Positions 1 to 9,677 of a stretch of 64,000 bases of DNA are shown piece after piece; within the stretch, counting starts at the first letter, position 1, and every line of letters starts with the position of its first letter. The position numbers and the translations under genes were made by a program. Location: NCBI RefSeq assembly GCF_017498545.1, contig NZ_CP071793.1:2852001-2916000 (forward strand), given 5' to 3'. The notes under the pieces were generated by a model. The model worked only from the letters and a program-made list of their open reading frames with translations, was not told the origin of the DNA and made no database searches. This stretch comes from Sulfidibacter corallicola (GTDB lineage Bacteria; Acidobacteriota; Holophagae; Acanthopleuribacterales; Acanthopleuribacteraceae).

Positions 1-300
1 GGGATGGATCGCTTCCAACGGTTCATCGGGCCGATGAACCTACCGGGCACTGACTCGCCCTCAGTATGCGGGCACTCCCGGGATGGATCGCTTTGAATGG
101 TTCATCGGGCCGATGAACCTACCGGGTACGGCCACTCCCTCAGTATGCGGGCACTCCCGGGATGGATCGCTTCTAACGGTTCATCGGGCCGATGAACCTA
201 CCGGGCACTTCTGGGATGGATCGCTTCTAACGGTTCATCGGGCCGATGAACCTACCGGGTACGGCCACTCCCTCAGCATACGGGCACTCCTGGGATGGAT
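1..300. repeat. Tandem palindromic repeat array (about 79-bp units)
   Basis: Five starts of the same unit (GGGATGGATCGCTT...) lie at about 1, 80, 159, 213 and 292. The period is 79 bp, with one 54-bp short unit. The first four units each carry a 21-bp near-perfect palindrome beginning GGTTCATCGG and centred on one base (20-40, 100-120, 178-198, 232-252). The array may extend beyond the left edge. The rest, 301-475, holds no gene I can support. This looks like a dispersed non-coding repeat family; related wording recurs around 21900-22520. Confidence 0.8.
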
Positions 301-475
301 CGCTTCGACATGTGGGCCCAGCGTCCTGGCGGGCACGGCACCTACTGCAGCGCCGACCCCATGGACTTACGGGAACCCCTCGGAGGGATCACTTCGGCCA
401 AGTCATCCGGCGGACGCAGCTACAGGCACCAGGCCCCACTTCGACTGCGGGAACGACCGGGAAACCCCGCTTCGG

Positions 476-1885
476 TCAAGAGGCGCTCCTGCGGAAGACG
501 GCCATCTGCGTCGGCGGACCGAAGACCTCGTGCCGCTCGCCGATCGGCGCGAATTCCACCTGGTAGCCGTGGCGTTGCGCCACGCCTTCCGCCCAGGCGC
601 GAAACTCGGCCCGCGTCCACTCGAAACGGTGATCGGCGTGGCGCAGGGTCCCCTCCGGCAAGGTTTCGAACGTGGCGTTGTACTCGACGTTGGGCGTCGT
701 CACCAGCACCAGCCGCGGCATGGCATCGCCAAAAACGACCCCTTCCAAATGGGTCAGGCGCTCCAGCTCCATGTGCTCGATGACCTCCATCAGGCAGGCC
801 GCATCGAAGCCCCGCAAGCGATGATCGCGGTAGAGCAGGCTTCCGTGAATCAACGTGACGCGCTCGCGATAGGCGGGCGCCAGATGCTCCAGCTTCAGTC
901 GGCGGGCGGCGATCTCCAGGTCGCGGTGGTTGACGTCCAAACCCAGGACCCGCTTGAACTGCTTGTGGCGCAGGAGTCCCTGCAGCAACCGCCCCTCGCC
1001 GCACCCCAGATCGGCCACGCTCTGCGCCCCCTCCTGCGCCAAGGTCGCCATCACCGTTTTCATGCGCAGCTCGTTGAGGCTGATCTTGGATTCCAGTCGC
1101 TCCTCGCGGGTGGGGGTCGCCTCTTCGGAAGCGTCTTCCGGTTCGGCCTCACCCTCGCGGAGCCGGTCCAAGGCGATCCGCGTCAAACTGCGACGGTCGC
1201 TCAGGTACCGCCGGGTGATCAAGTCGCGAGCCGGGTGATCGGCCAGCCAGCAATCGCCGTGGTGAAGCAGCTTCTCGATTTCCTGACGATCCACGTAGTA
1301 GTGCTTTTCGCGGTCCAACACCGGAATCAGGACGTAGACGTGGCTCAGGAGATCCTGCAAGCGACACGTTTTGGTCAGGGTCACGGTGAAATAGGGGCTG
1401 TCACCCCACTCCGGGAAGTTCGCATCCAGCGGATGTCCTTGGGCTTCCACCCCATAGCCCAAGGGCTCGAACAGATCGCGCAGCAACGCCTCCCCGCCGC
1501 GACAGGGTATCGCCGAGAAGGTGACGGTCAGCGGCAGGGCCCGGTCCGGCAGCTCCGGCTTCGGATTGCAGGTTCCCGACAACGCGGTTCCAAAGACTCG
1601 CGAAATCGCGGTGCTCAGAAAAGACGAGGCAACGTAGGGTCGATCGTTGACATAGTGCTGCAGCGATCGAGCGGTTTGCGGCGGCGCCTTGAACGAGCGC
1701 ACCAAATCGATGGGATCGATGTCCAGCAGCAAGGCGGCCGTGCACCGCTCCGGCTCGGCCACCGGATAGAAGACGTGGGCCTTGCCGAAGCTGAGTTCGA
1801 AGGTCTGGAGCCGATCCGGGTGCTTGTGCAAAAGGAATCCCAGATCGGTGGCGGGCGCAAGGGTGTTGGTTATCGTCATCAACAT
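476..1885 (-). CDS. hen1: Hen1, RNA 3'-terminal ribose 2'-O-methyltransferase
   Basis: This 469-aa protein methylates the 2'-OH at the 3' end of a broken RNA before ligation, so the repaired site resists recleavage. The N-terminal half (about 1-245) matches the bacterial Hen1 N-terminal domain that activates the Pnkp ligase. The C-terminal half is a Rossmann methyltransferase. The SAM loop is ADLGCGEG (291-298). The metal site is EVIEH (E367, E370, H371) with a later histidine (H416 or H419), the spacing known for Clostridium thermocellum Hen1. AGGAGG at 1892-1897 sits 6 nt before the ATG at 1885 and almost touches the pnkp stop, so the two genes form an operon with likely coupled translation. 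Nothing looks degenerate. Identity is near certain. Confidence 0.95.
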   Translation of the reverse strand: MLMTITNTLAPATDLGFLLHKHPDRLQTFELSFGKAHVFYPVAEPERCTAALLLDIDPIDLVRSFKAPPQTARSLQHYVNDRPYVASSFLSTAISRVFGTALSGTCNPKPELPDRALPLTVTFSAIPCRGGEALLRDLFEPLGYGVEAQGHPLDANFPEWGDSPYFTVTLTKTCRLQDLLSHVYVLIPVLDREKHYYVDRQEIEKLLHHGDCWLADHPARDLITRRYLSDRRSLTRIALDRLREGEAEPEDASEEATPTREERLESKISLNELRMKTVMATLAQEGAQSVADLGCGEGRLLQGLLRHKQFKRVLGLDVNHRDLEIAARRLKLEHLAPAYRERVTLIHGSLLYRDHRLRGFDAACLMEVIEHMELERLTHLEGVVFGDAMPRLVLVTTPNVEYNATFETLPEGTLRHADHRFEWTRAEFRAWAEGVAQRHGYQVEFAPIGERHEVFGPPTQMAVFRRSAS

Positions 1886-1897
1886 CTGGATCCTCCT

Positions 1898-4480
1898 TTA
1901 CAAACGCGGGTCGACCGGCTGAGATTCAAGCGCCAGAACGCCAAGCGAACACTCGTGGACGCGCCGCAACGGCTCGCGTCGCACGAATCGGGTCAGGCCT
2001 TCGATCCCCAGCACGAACTCGCGAAGTGCGGTGCGTTGCTTGTGGTGAAGGCGCCGTTGACGCAGCCTGGCGAGGTTTTCGGGTAGGTCGTAATCGGGCC
2101 CGTAGATGATGCGCAGATAGGCCCGACCACGGCATTTCACCGCGGGTTGGATCAGGTGCTGCCCCGGTCGACGACTGACGAACGACATCGGCTTGACCAC
2201 CATCCCCTCCCCGCCTGCCTCGGTCAGTTCGGTCCACCAGCGGATCAGGTCGGCCTCCGCCTCGGCATCTTCCAAATCGACGATTCGGTGACGGGTCCGG
2301 GTCAATATCGGATCTCCGGTTTCAGCCAGCCGCGCCAAGGTGCGCATGTGCCACTCGTGCGACTTGTCGGCATGGACACCGCCTTCACTGGCGAGCAGGT
2401 GGAAGGGTGCCAGCCGCAGGTCGTCCAGGTTGTCCACACGCCAACAATAGGGTTGATAGGCGTCGTGGAAGCGCTGTGCGTTCTCGGCTCGTCGAGACCA
2501 GGCCGCAGCCAACGCCTCGGCCGCCACCCCGCGGTCGAGGGCACATTTCAGGGCCTCGGCCCCCTTGGCGAGGGATACATTGGCCGCGCAGGCCACGCTG
2601 CCGTACTGGTTCTTCAGCAGATCGAGGCCTTTGGCGGACCAGGGCATCAGCTCGCAATCCAGCGAGAACCAGTCGCTGTTCAAGGATGACCACAGGTCGG
2701 CCCGCGTCATGGCCGCACCCAATCGTTCGAGCAGTTCGGTTTCCATTTCGGGACGCGCGAAGAACGATCGACCGGTGCGGGTGTAACAAACACCGATGGC
2801 GCCCGATTCGACCCCGAACCGGCGTCGCGCCGTTTCCGCATCGCGACAAATGTGGACCACCGCGCGCGAGCCCATGTGTTTTTCTTCGCAGACCACCTGG
2901 GGTACCTCGCATTTGCGGTAGTAGGCCAGCGCCTCCGCGGGGTGCTCCAGGTATCCGGGCTGTTTGCTGGTTTCGGAAGGCGCCATGGTCGGCGGCAGGT
3001 AGATCAACCAGCGGGGATCGACCGCGAATCGACTGAGCGTCTCCATCGCCGCCATCGCATGCTCCTCGCGAATCATGACGTTGTAACCCAATTCGCTGGT
3101 CACGCTGCTCACGAGTCGCTTACCCAGGACGTCTTCGATGTTCAGCAGCCGATCCTCCTGCTGTTGCACGGACAAACCGGTCTCACGCTGATCGTCCAAG
3201 GGCTTGACCGGTTCGTAATAGACCTCCTTGGCGGGCACCTCGACCAAATCCCGCTCCGGCCAACGGAGCGCGGTCAGCTTGCCGCCGAACACGCAGCCGG
3301 TATCGATGCAAATGGTGCGGTTGAGCCACTCGGCATAGCGCACCGGGGTATGACCGTAGACGACGGAGGCCTTGCCGCGATAGTCGCGGGCCCAATCGTA
3401 GCGAACCGGCAACCCGTATTCGTCGGTCTCGCCGGTGGTTTCGCCGAAGAGGGCGAAGCTCCGCACCACGCCGGACGCACGCCCGGCGTAGGCTTCCTTC
3501 ATTCCCGCGTGGGCCACCACCAGGCGGCCACCGTCCAAGACCATGTGACTGACGAGCCCGTCGATGAACCGCACGACCCGCTCACGAAAGGCATCGCTTT
3601 CGGTTTCCAGTTGCTCCATGGTCGCCGCCAACCCGTGGGACATTTTGGCGTTGGCGCCGCGGAGCTTGCGCGATAATTTGGCCTCGTGGTTGCCGGGCAC
3701 GCAAAAGGCGACCCCCTGATCCACCATGTCCATGGCCAGGCGCAGTACCTTGTGGCTGGCCGGCCCACGGTCCACCAGGTCGCCGAGGAACACCACGCGG
3801 CGACTCTCCGGTGGGCTCACCCGGTAGCGGGGCTCGTGGTCCGCGTCACCCGGCTCCAGGTCCACCGCGTAGCCCAGCTTCCCAAGCAGGGCGACCAGTT
3901 CGTCGAAACACCCGTGTACATCGCCGATCAGGTCGAAAGGACCGGCTTCGTGACGGTAGTCGGTCCACATCCGATCGCGAACAATGGCGACGTTCTCCAC
4001 GTCTTCCGGCGTGCGCAGGACGTACACCTGGCGGAACCCCTCGCTCTTCAAACGCTTGATGGATCGACGCAAATCACTGTATTGGTTGCGGATGACGTGC
4101 GGACCAAAATCGCGATTGGGCCGGTTTTCGTTACGTGCGTAACACAGGTCACGGGGCATGTCCAAAACGATCGCGACCGGCAGGACGTGATGCTCGCGCG
4201 CCGTGCGAATCAACCGCTTGCGCCCCTCCTGTTGGACATTGGTCGCGTCGATCACCGTCAACTTTCCCAGGGACAGGCGCTTGGAAACGGTGTAATACAG
4301 CAGGTCGAAAGCGTCCGCCGAGATTTCCTGGTTCGTTTCGTCATCGCAGACGAGCGCGCGGCACCGGTCGGAAGATACGATTTCGGTTTCTAAAAAATGG
4401 GTGCGGGCAAAGGTGGATTTGCCACTGCCCGAAGTGCCGACCATGGCCACGAGCGATAATTGAGGTATATGAAGCTTCAT
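1898..4480 (-). CDS. pnkp: Pnkp, polynucleotide kinase-phosphatase-ligase for RNA repair
   Basis: This 860-aa three-domain RNA repair enzyme is close to the 870 aa of the C. thermocellum protein. The kinase domain (about 1-170) has the P-loop GTSGSGKST with K21 and S22. The 2',3'-phosphatase is a binuclear metallophosphoesterase (about 180-420) with GDVHG (D187, H189), GDLVDRG (D234), GNHE (N264), AHAG (H324), GHTP (H377) and D393. The C-terminal adenylyltransferase/ligase has motif I EEKHMGSR (nucleophile K534) and motif IV EGMVVKP. All catalytic residues I checked are present. It is the first gene of the pnkp-hen1 operon; Hen1 stimulates its ligase. The likely role is repair of tRNA or other RNA cut by ribotoxins. 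The start at 4480 follows from the P-loop lying at the family-typical position. Confidence 0.96.
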   Translation of the reverse strand: MKLHIPQLSLVAMVGTSGSGKSTFARTHFLETEIVSSDRCRALVCDDETNQEISADAFDLLYYTVSKRLSLGKLTVIDATNVQQEGRKRLIRTAREHHVLPVAIVLDMPRDLCYARNENRPNRDFGPHVIRNQYSDLRRSIKRLKSEGFRQVYVLRTPEDVENVAIVRDRMWTDYRHEAGPFDLIGDVHGCFDELVALLGKLGYAVDLEPGDADHEPRYRVSPPESRRVVFLGDLVDRGPASHKVLRLAMDMVDQGVAFCVPGNHEAKLSRKLRGANAKMSHGLAATMEQLETESDAFRERVVRFIDGLVSHMVLDGGRLVVAHAGMKEAYAGRASGVVRSFALFGETTGETDEYGLPVRYDWARDYRGKASVVYGHTPVRYAEWLNRTICIDTGCVFGGKLTALRWPERDLVEVPAKEVYYEPVKPLDDQRETGLSVQQQEDRLLNIEDVLGKRLVSSVTSELGYNVMIREEHAMAAMETLSRFAVDPRWLIYLPPTMAPSETSKQPGYLEHPAEALAYYRKCEVPQVVCEEKHMGSRAVVHICRDAETARRRFGVESGAIGVCYTRTGRSFFARPEMETELLERLGAAMTRADLWSSLNSDWFSLDCELMPWSAKGLDLLKNQYGSVACAANVSLAKGAEALKCALDRGVAAEALAAAWSRRAENAQRFHDAYQPYCWRVDNLDDLRLAPFHLLASEGGVHADKSHEWHMRTLARLAETGDPILTRTRHRIVDLEDAEAEADLIRWWTELTEAGGEGMVVKPMSFVSRRPGQHLIQPAVKCRGRAYLRIIYGPDYDLPENLARLRQRRLHHKQRTALREFVLGIEGLTRFVRREPLRRVHECSLGVLALESQPVDPRL

Positions 4481-4533
4481 CAGTGACTCCTGTTCGGTCC
4501 GCGATCACCACTGTCGGCCTCGGGTGAGGTTCA

Positions 4534-4550
4534 GGGCTAAATTTTAGCCC
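4534..4550. promoter_or_regulatory. Perfect 17-bp palindrome in the pnkp leader
   Basis: GGGCTAAA-T-TTTAGCCC is a perfect inverted repeat lying 53 bp upstream of the pnkp start, inside the predicted 5' leader. It could be an operator or an RNA hairpin; no regulator can be named. Confidence 0.35.
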
Positions 4551-4670
4551 GCGCGGCACCCAACCCGTTCCGAGATCTGGGTCATCGTGGACTCTATGGA
4601 TGGTGGCGCTCGAGGAACAGGCCTCGGGCGCGCTCCGGATTCGATCCGGACCCGATGTAGCTCGGAAGTC

Positions 4671-4700
4671 ATCCTACGCCCACAAAAGTCTACCTGTCAA
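4671..4700 (-). promoter_or_regulatory. Candidate sigma70 promoter of pnkp-hen1
   Basis: On the minus strand a perfect -35 TTGACA (4700-4695) is followed by an 18-nt spacer and TAGGAT (4676-4671) as the -10. Transcription would start near 4664 and leave a leader of about 180 nt before the pnkp ATG. The rest of 4481-4973 holds only this promoter, the 4534 palindrome and a terminator. Confidence 0.45.
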
Positions 4701-4737
4701 CTTTTAGTAGTTTTTTATTCGTCACACCCTCCACTGC

Positions 4738-4773
4738 AAAAAAAAGGCCGATCACCTGAGCGTGACCGGCCTT
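4738..4773 (-). terminator. Rho-independent terminator
   Basis: A 12-bp stem with one mismatch (arms 4744-4755 and 4762-4773, loop CTGAGC) is followed on the minus strand by a run of eight T (4745-4738). It lies about 200 bp downstream of the stop of the 4974-6494 gene, which it should terminate, insulating the pnkp promoter. Confidence 0.7.
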
Positions 4774-4973
4774 GACGCTGTTTCGATCTGTGTTTCGATG
4801 AGTGGTGTCACCGAGGAACTTGCTTGCAGAGTTCGGTTTCGGGCGGCCGAATCCCGGGCAGCGCATGCCTGGAACTCATTCGCGAGTATCGATTCGGCGA
4901 GAGCGCGGTCACCGAAGGTTATTGATTGGCGACGGGTGACAAGAGAACGGGAGCTCGGGTGAAAAAGAACCGA

Positions 4974-6494
4974 TCAGTCGAACTTCACGGTATCGCGCAC
5001 GGCCGGTTCGTCCCAGACGCGGGCGATGATGGTGTCGCCGCTGAAGGGGATCGAGAGCAGCGAACCCCAGAAAATGTCGTCCGCGTCGGTCTCGTCTTCG
5101 ACACCCTCGGTGTCGGCATCCAGGGCCACAAGATCGAGCGAGATGAAGTCGAAGATCTGTGCGTCGCTCTCGCCGAGATCGAGCTCCATCGTGGTGCTGG
5201 CGGGACGCATCCAGGAACGACGGCGGAATTGTTTCAGGCGGCTGTTGGCCGGCAGGTTGGCGTGACCCTGGACGTACTTGAGCGCGTTGAGCCGGTGGGA
5301 TTCCATTCGGGTCTGGCCCAAACCGAAGCGGACGCGGAAGCTGTCGCTGGGCGCGCCCAGTGCACCTTGGTAGTCGATCCACTCGCTGGTGGACTGCTGG
5401 ACTTTGAGGTAAATGGTGCGCTCACCTTCGACCCAGCGAACCACCGAAACCGCATCGGAGGCGGCCGCGAGGGTGACACCTCGGGGCGGGGTTTCCTCGA
5501 AGGCAATCGCCAGGTGAATCGGGGAGCTGCCGGGTGCGACGCGGGTTCGGCAGAGGGTCGCGCCGTGGTCGAGGGTCATGGCGATGTAGATCGGGTTCTC
5601 GGTGGATGCCGGGGCAAAGGCGTCGTCCCTGATCTGGGCCAACAGGAGACCGGCCTGTTCACAGGCACCGCCGACGAAGACGTCGGTCACGGTGGTGCGG
5701 ATATCGACGGAGGAGGAGGGCGGGGTGACCTGGCTGTAGGCACGACCGATGAGGGTGTCGCTGCTGAACGCGATCGCGAGGAGTTGGCCCCAGAGGATAT
5801 CGGTGTAGTCAACCTCGGTTTCGACACCTTCGGTCGAGGCGTCGAGGGCCAGGGGATCGAAGCTCAGCAGGCTGTTGGGAGAAGGCATCGGCTCCAGGTT
5901 GGTTTGGGTCAGATCCACATCGTATTCGGTGCCGACCGGCTCCGGATGGGTCACATCCTTGGTGGGGAAGGGCAGGTTGGCGCGGCCATCCAGGTAATCG
6001 GACTCGTAGTGTTCGCGATACTCCTCGCCACTCAGGCCGAGAGTGAACTGCACACGCTGGTCGGGGTGGGGCGCGGAGACTTGGCCGTTGATGCGCAGCC
6101 AGTCGGACGAGGAATCGGTGACCTTGAGCCAAATCGACGGTTCACCAGCCACCCAACGCACGATGGACACGGCGGTGGGCGCGGCGGTCAGCTCGACCGT
6201 ATCGTCACTCATGAGCTCGGCTGCCAACGGCAGATAGATGGGATCGCCCCCTGGCTGAACGCGCGTGTCACACAGTTTCACGTTGTGGTCCAGACGGAAG
6301 TGGAGGTAGACCGGATTCGCTTCGGAGGCGTGAGCGAATTCATCGCCGGCCACCCCGAAAAACTGAATTCCGGCGCGATCGCAAGTTTGGGCAAGGTTGA
6401 TATCTTGTACGGTGGTTCGAATTTCAATGGCGGCGAAGAGGGTGCAGGAAAGGAAGCACACCAGGCAAAGGGTCATTAACTTACGCAAGAACAT
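4974..6494 (-). CDS. Secreted protein of unknown function with two tandem homologous halves
   Basis: This 506-aa protein starts with a clear signal peptide (MFLRKLMTLC... ending near the FAA site, about residues 1-22). The mature protein is an internal duplication. Each half begins with (E/D)IRTTV, has two cysteines about 45 residues apart (contexts QTCDRAG...KLCDTRV and GACEQAG...TLCRTRV), then a VSIVRWV/VSVVRWV strand, and a run near PGGDPIYLPLA or PGSSPIHLAIA. The paired cysteines suggest one disulfide per repeat. I do not recognise the family; an extracellular or periplasmic beta-rich protein is likely. The start is supported by AAGGTG 8 nt upstream of the ATG. No operon partner is present; a terminator follows at 4738. 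Confidence 0.75.
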   Translation of the reverse strand: MFLRKLMTLCLVCFLSCTLFAAIEIRTTVQDINLAQTCDRAGIQFFGVAGDEFAHASEANPVYLHFRLDHNVKLCDTRVQPGGDPIYLPLAAELMSDDTVELTAAPTAVSIVRWVAGEPSIWLKVTDSSSDWLRINGQVSAPHPDQRVQFTLGLSGEEYREHYESDYLDGRANLPFPTKDVTHPEPVGTEYDVDLTQTNLEPMPSPNSLLSFDPLALDASTEGVETEVDYTDILWGQLLAIAFSSDTLIGRAYSQVTPPSSSVDIRTTVTDVFVGGACEQAGLLLAQIRDDAFAPASTENPIYIAMTLDHGATLCRTRVAPGSSPIHLAIAFEETPPRGVTLAAASDAVSVVRWVEGERTIYLKVQQSTSEWIDYQGALGAPSDSFRVRFGLGQTRMESHRLNALKYVQGHANLPANSRLKQFRRRSWMRPASTTMELDLGESDAQIFDFISLDLVALDADTEGVEDETDADDIFWGSLLSIPFSGDTIIARVWDEPAVRDTVKFD

Positions 6495-6890
6495 ATCATT
6501 TCACCTTCGACGAGTGGATTTTGCGCAAGGCGACAGCCGACGGATCCGTTCGCACCGTGGCGATGATGCGTGACGGTGGAATCGTTCACACAGAGAGAGA
6601 CAACAAGACGTCCAAGCGACGCGTCAACAAGTCACCCTGCGCACCTACAAGCCTAATTCCGAGCCAATTTAGGGACAATAGACCCAAAGTCATGTTTTCC
6701 GGTCAGGAGTCACGGTGCCCGGAAGGAGGCCACCCGTTCGCCTCACGGCGTTCAGGGCCACGAGGCTACCGCGCCGGGTTGCAGCAAGGCAGGCCCGCGT
6801 CCGGCCTCGCCCAAGCGACAGCGCCGCGGCCTCTCCCAGCTACCCAGCTTCACCCGTCCGCCCCGCCCACATCCAGGCGAGGCATCGCAC
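6495..6890. other. Intergenic stretch without a supported gene
   Basis: About 400 bp between the secreted-protein gene and the amidohydrolase remnant. Reading frames here look like chance. It must contain the promoter of the 4974-6494 gene but I see no convincing consensus. Confidence 0.4.
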
Positions 6891-7165
6891 CTACCGCGAC
6901 TTGGCGGAGAGTGCCATGGGGGCCAATGCCTTTCCGCGCAGAGTCACACGATCGATGGCGCCGTAAGCGGTCGCCGATTCGAGGGGATCGCGGTTCAGCA
7001 GCAGGAGGTTGGCCACCTTGCCCGCTTCGACGGTGCCCACGTCCTTCTCGAGACCGAAGGCGCGGGCGCTGTCGCGTGTCGGGACGGCCAACGACTTCGG
7101 CAAGGGAAGCCCGGCCTCGGCCAGCCGCTGAATTTCCAAGTAAAGGTCCAACCCTTCTGGTTGTA
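6891..7165 (-). pseudogene. 3' remnant of an amidohydrolase gene
   Basis: The minus strand encodes about 90 residues matching the C-terminal end of metal-dependent amidohydrolases (imidazolonepropionase-like). A segment ending RLAEAGLPLP precedes the helix where such proteins read 'xLxxATxNxA', followed by GTVEAGKVANLLLLNRDPL and a final VTLRGKAL. The family is usually 400 aa or more and the metal-binding barrel is wholly missing. Homology stops near 7165, exactly where the sequence turns AT-rich (7165-7260). That suggests the 5' part was removed by a deletion or replacement. The remaining frame has an internal ATG but no good ribosome site, so it is probably not expressed. Confidence 0.7.
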
Positions 7166-7434
7166 AATATTTTCAAAATAGATCATTGCTTTAAAAATAT
7201 AGATTTTTGGTTAAAATTACGATCCATTTTTTAGTCAATTTAGTCGATTCTAGTGCGGACCTATTCGAGCTCTGCCGAACTTGTCATGCGGGAATGAACG
7301 TATCGGAATCAAGCCCATAGGGTTTAATTACTTAGGTTGTAATGGGTCCTGATTCTGGGTCTTGAGTTCGAGTGGCGGTTGGTTCAAGCCGGGTTTCTTG
7401 TTCCGAATGGGTGGGCTGGAATTCGGGAGGAACC

Positions 7435-9501
7435 ATGCATTTGACACATTTGAACCTTCGCACCAAGTTTTTGGTGATCTTTTTTGCCCCTATTTTCCTC
7501 TTGGGCTTTTACGTCTGGGGCAGTCTCTCCTCGACGCTCAGTGTGAAACGGGATGCTGAAGCCGTTGTCAACCTGGTTTCCATCGTCAACCTAATTCAAA
7601 CAGCCGTGCATTGCCTTCAAATCGAACGCGGCTTCACGGCCGCTTATGCCTCCAATCGGGATCCGGCGGTTGGCAAAAAACTTCGCCAAGCCCAAAACAA
7701 TTCAAACAAAGCCTTGAGTGAAATGGAGCTATCCTTCAAGCGATTAAAAACTTATTATCATCATCACCCTGACGTGCTCGCTCATCTGAACCGGGGGATT
7801 TCGAAATTGGAAAGCTTGCAGGATTTGCGATCACGAGTCGCAAATCAGCAGGCCGACGCGGGTACGACGGTGAAGTATTACACGGCCGTCATTGGCCATT
7901 TGATCAAGTTCACCGGCCTCAGCCAGGGCGTGACCAACAACCCTGAATTTGAACGCCAGTTCAGAGCCATGTTCAACTTCAGCAATATGAAAGAAATGGC
8001 TGGCATTCAACGGGCCGTATTGGCGGCTGCCTTCAATACCGACAGCATTTCGAAAGAGGGTTACCTACGTGTCATTCGCCTCAACAATACCGAAAAGATC
8101 AATCGGGACTACTTTTTGATGTTTTCCAACACGGAGGTGGTCGACCATTTCGAGAAGACCACAAAGAGCCCTGCATTTGAATATCCCCAAACCTTCATTC
8201 AGGTGTTTGTCCAGCGGGGGGTTGACGGCGGCTTCAATCAAGATTCGGTAGCGTGGATTCGGGCGCAAACTGCCAAAATCGATTTATTGCGAGAAGTAGA
8301 AACCTTCAACGCAGAAATGATGATCAATCGTGCCAACGCCTTGGCCAACGCGTCCAAAAGCGCCTTTCTGTTCGAGGGCATCTTCGTGGCTCTGGGCATC
8401 CTTTTCCTTCTGGGCATCATCATCTTGTTTACCAGGATTTTGTCGGGCTCTCTGGGAGAAATGGTCACGTTTCTGGAAACCCTAGCGAAGGACCGCGACC
8501 TTTCCATTCGGTTCTATCGCAAGGAACAAGATGAAATCGGCCAGGTGGCGATGGCTTTGAACTCGTTGATCTCCAAATGGGACCACGTCATGAGTGAATT
8601 GTTCCAGGCCGCCCACACGTTGGAAACCGCATCAGGTGACCTCCAAGGGGTTTCGGAACGCATGAACCAGCACTCAATCGATCTCGGCCATCGGGCAACC
8701 GAGGTGGCCAGTGCGGCTGAGGAAATGAGTTTTTCCATGCAATCGGTGGCGGCGACGACCAAGGAAGCCAAAAACAATTTGGAAACGGTAACGCACAACA
8801 CCAATGAAATGCAATCGACCATAAACGATATAGCGACAAGCTCTTCCAACGCCCGTGATGTGGTCATCCATGCTCGCCGCAACGTAAACGACGTCAACGA
8901 TGGTTGTTCGATCCTAGCCCGCGCCGGCATCGAAATCGGTACGGTCGTCGGTATCATCTTGGAAATTGCGGAGCAGACCAAACTCCTGGCCCTCAATGCC
9001 ACCATTGAAGCGGCCAGAGCCGGTGAGTCTGGCCGGGGATTTTCCGTCGTTGCTTCCGAGGTCAAGGAGCTGGCCAGGCAAACCAATGAGGCAACGGACA
9101 ACATACGGGGAAAAGTGGACACGATTTCGGTGAAGACCAAAAAAACGGTCAGTGATATCCAGGCCATTAATACCATCATGGAAAAAGTGATGAACCTGGT
9201 ATCCAACATTGCCTTGGCGGTCGAGGAACAGTCGGGATCGATAAACGGCATCGCCCAGAATATCCAGGGTGCCAACGATGGCTTCAGGGAGATCTCATTG
9301 AACATCGACCAAATGGCTGGAGTTTCTCTGGAAATCGCCAAAAGCACTTCCGGCGTGCGCGGCCACCTAAGTAATTTGCAGAAAGATAGTACCCAAATAG
9401 AAACCAATGCTCGAGCCTTGGAAAAACTCAGTAAATCCCTCACCACACTAATGAATGATTTCAAGTTTTCCCAAAGAGAGGTTGACAGCGTGGTTCCCTG
9501 A
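7435..9501 (+). CDS. Methyl-accepting chemotaxis protein with NIT-like sensor domain
   Basis: This 688-aa transmembrane chemoreceptor has TM1 at about 12-32, a helical periplasmic sensor at about 45-300, TM2 at about 309-334, HAMP, then the cytoplasmic signalling hairpin with the highly conserved tip [19 protein letters not shown] (about 512-530). The start of the sensor region ([19 protein letters not shown]) resembles the nitrate/nitrite-sensing NIT domain, whose family signature is an 'xLQxERGxxxxY' helix. I chose the ATG at 7435 because GGGAGGAACC lies directly before it and TM1 then falls near the N-terminus; the frame is open for 21 codons further upstream. It should signal to CheA/CheW encoded elsewhere. 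A c-type cytochrome and a Crp/Fnr gene follow, hinting at a redox or nitrogen-oxide theme. The upstream 7166-7434 region is AT-rich and probably holds its promoter. Confidence 0.9.
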   Translation: MHLTHLNLRTKFLVIFFAPIFLLGFYVWGSLSSTLSVKRDAEAVVNLVSIVNLIQTAVHCLQIERGFTAAYASNRDPAVGKKLRQAQNNSNKALSEMELSFKRLKTYYHHHPDVLAHLNRGISKLESLQDLRSRVANQQADAGTTVKYYTAVIGHLIKFTGLSQGVTNNPEFERQFRAMFNFSNMKEMAGIQRAVLAAAFNTDSISKEGYLRVIRLNNTEKINRDYFLMFSNTEVVDHFEKTTKSPAFEYPQTFIQVFVQRGVDGGFNQDSVAWIRAQTAKIDLLREVETFNAEMMINRANALANASKSAFLFEGIFVALGILFLLGIIILFTRILSGSLGEMVTFLETLAKDRDLSIRFYRKEQDEIGQVAMALNSLISKWDHVMSELFQAAHTLETASGDLQGVSERMNQHSIDLGHRATEVASAAEEMSFSMQSVAATTKEAKNNLETVTHNTNEMQSTINDIATSSSNARDVVIHARRNVNDVNDGCSILARAGIEIGTVVGIILEIAEQTKLLALNATIEAARAGESGRGFSVVASEVKELARQTNEATDNIRGKVDTISVKTKKTVSDIQAINTIMEKVMNLVSNIALAVEEQSGSINGIAQNIQGANDGFREISLNIDQMAGVSLEIAKSTSGVRGHLSNLQKDSTQIETNARALEKLSKSLTTLMNDFKFSQREVDSVVP

Positions 9502-9677
9502 AAGTGGGTCACGGCCATCCTTGCATTCCCACCTTTTCCCGGTCGAGGTGGCCTCGAAATGGCGCGAATTTGCGCCCGCGCAAAGAAGAAACGCCCCGGT
9601 TCGGCCATCATGGATGCCCCCAAAGAGCCCAAAAACAGAACAAACCCGGCTCGACACCACAACCTTCGGGAGCGCCC

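Noticed and set aside
1..300. Possible CRISPR array
   Set aside because: The 79-bp units repeat along most of their length; the parts between palindromes are not unique spacers.
83..2086. 667-codon open frame on the plus strand
   Set aside because: It starts in the 79-bp repeats and then runs antisense to hen1 and the pnkp end. It has no ribosome site or family features, while the minus strand carries clear enzyme motifs.
6521..7234. 237-codon plus-strand frame
   Set aside because: It runs antisense to the amidohydrolase remnant, is Arg/Pro-rich and lacks family features.
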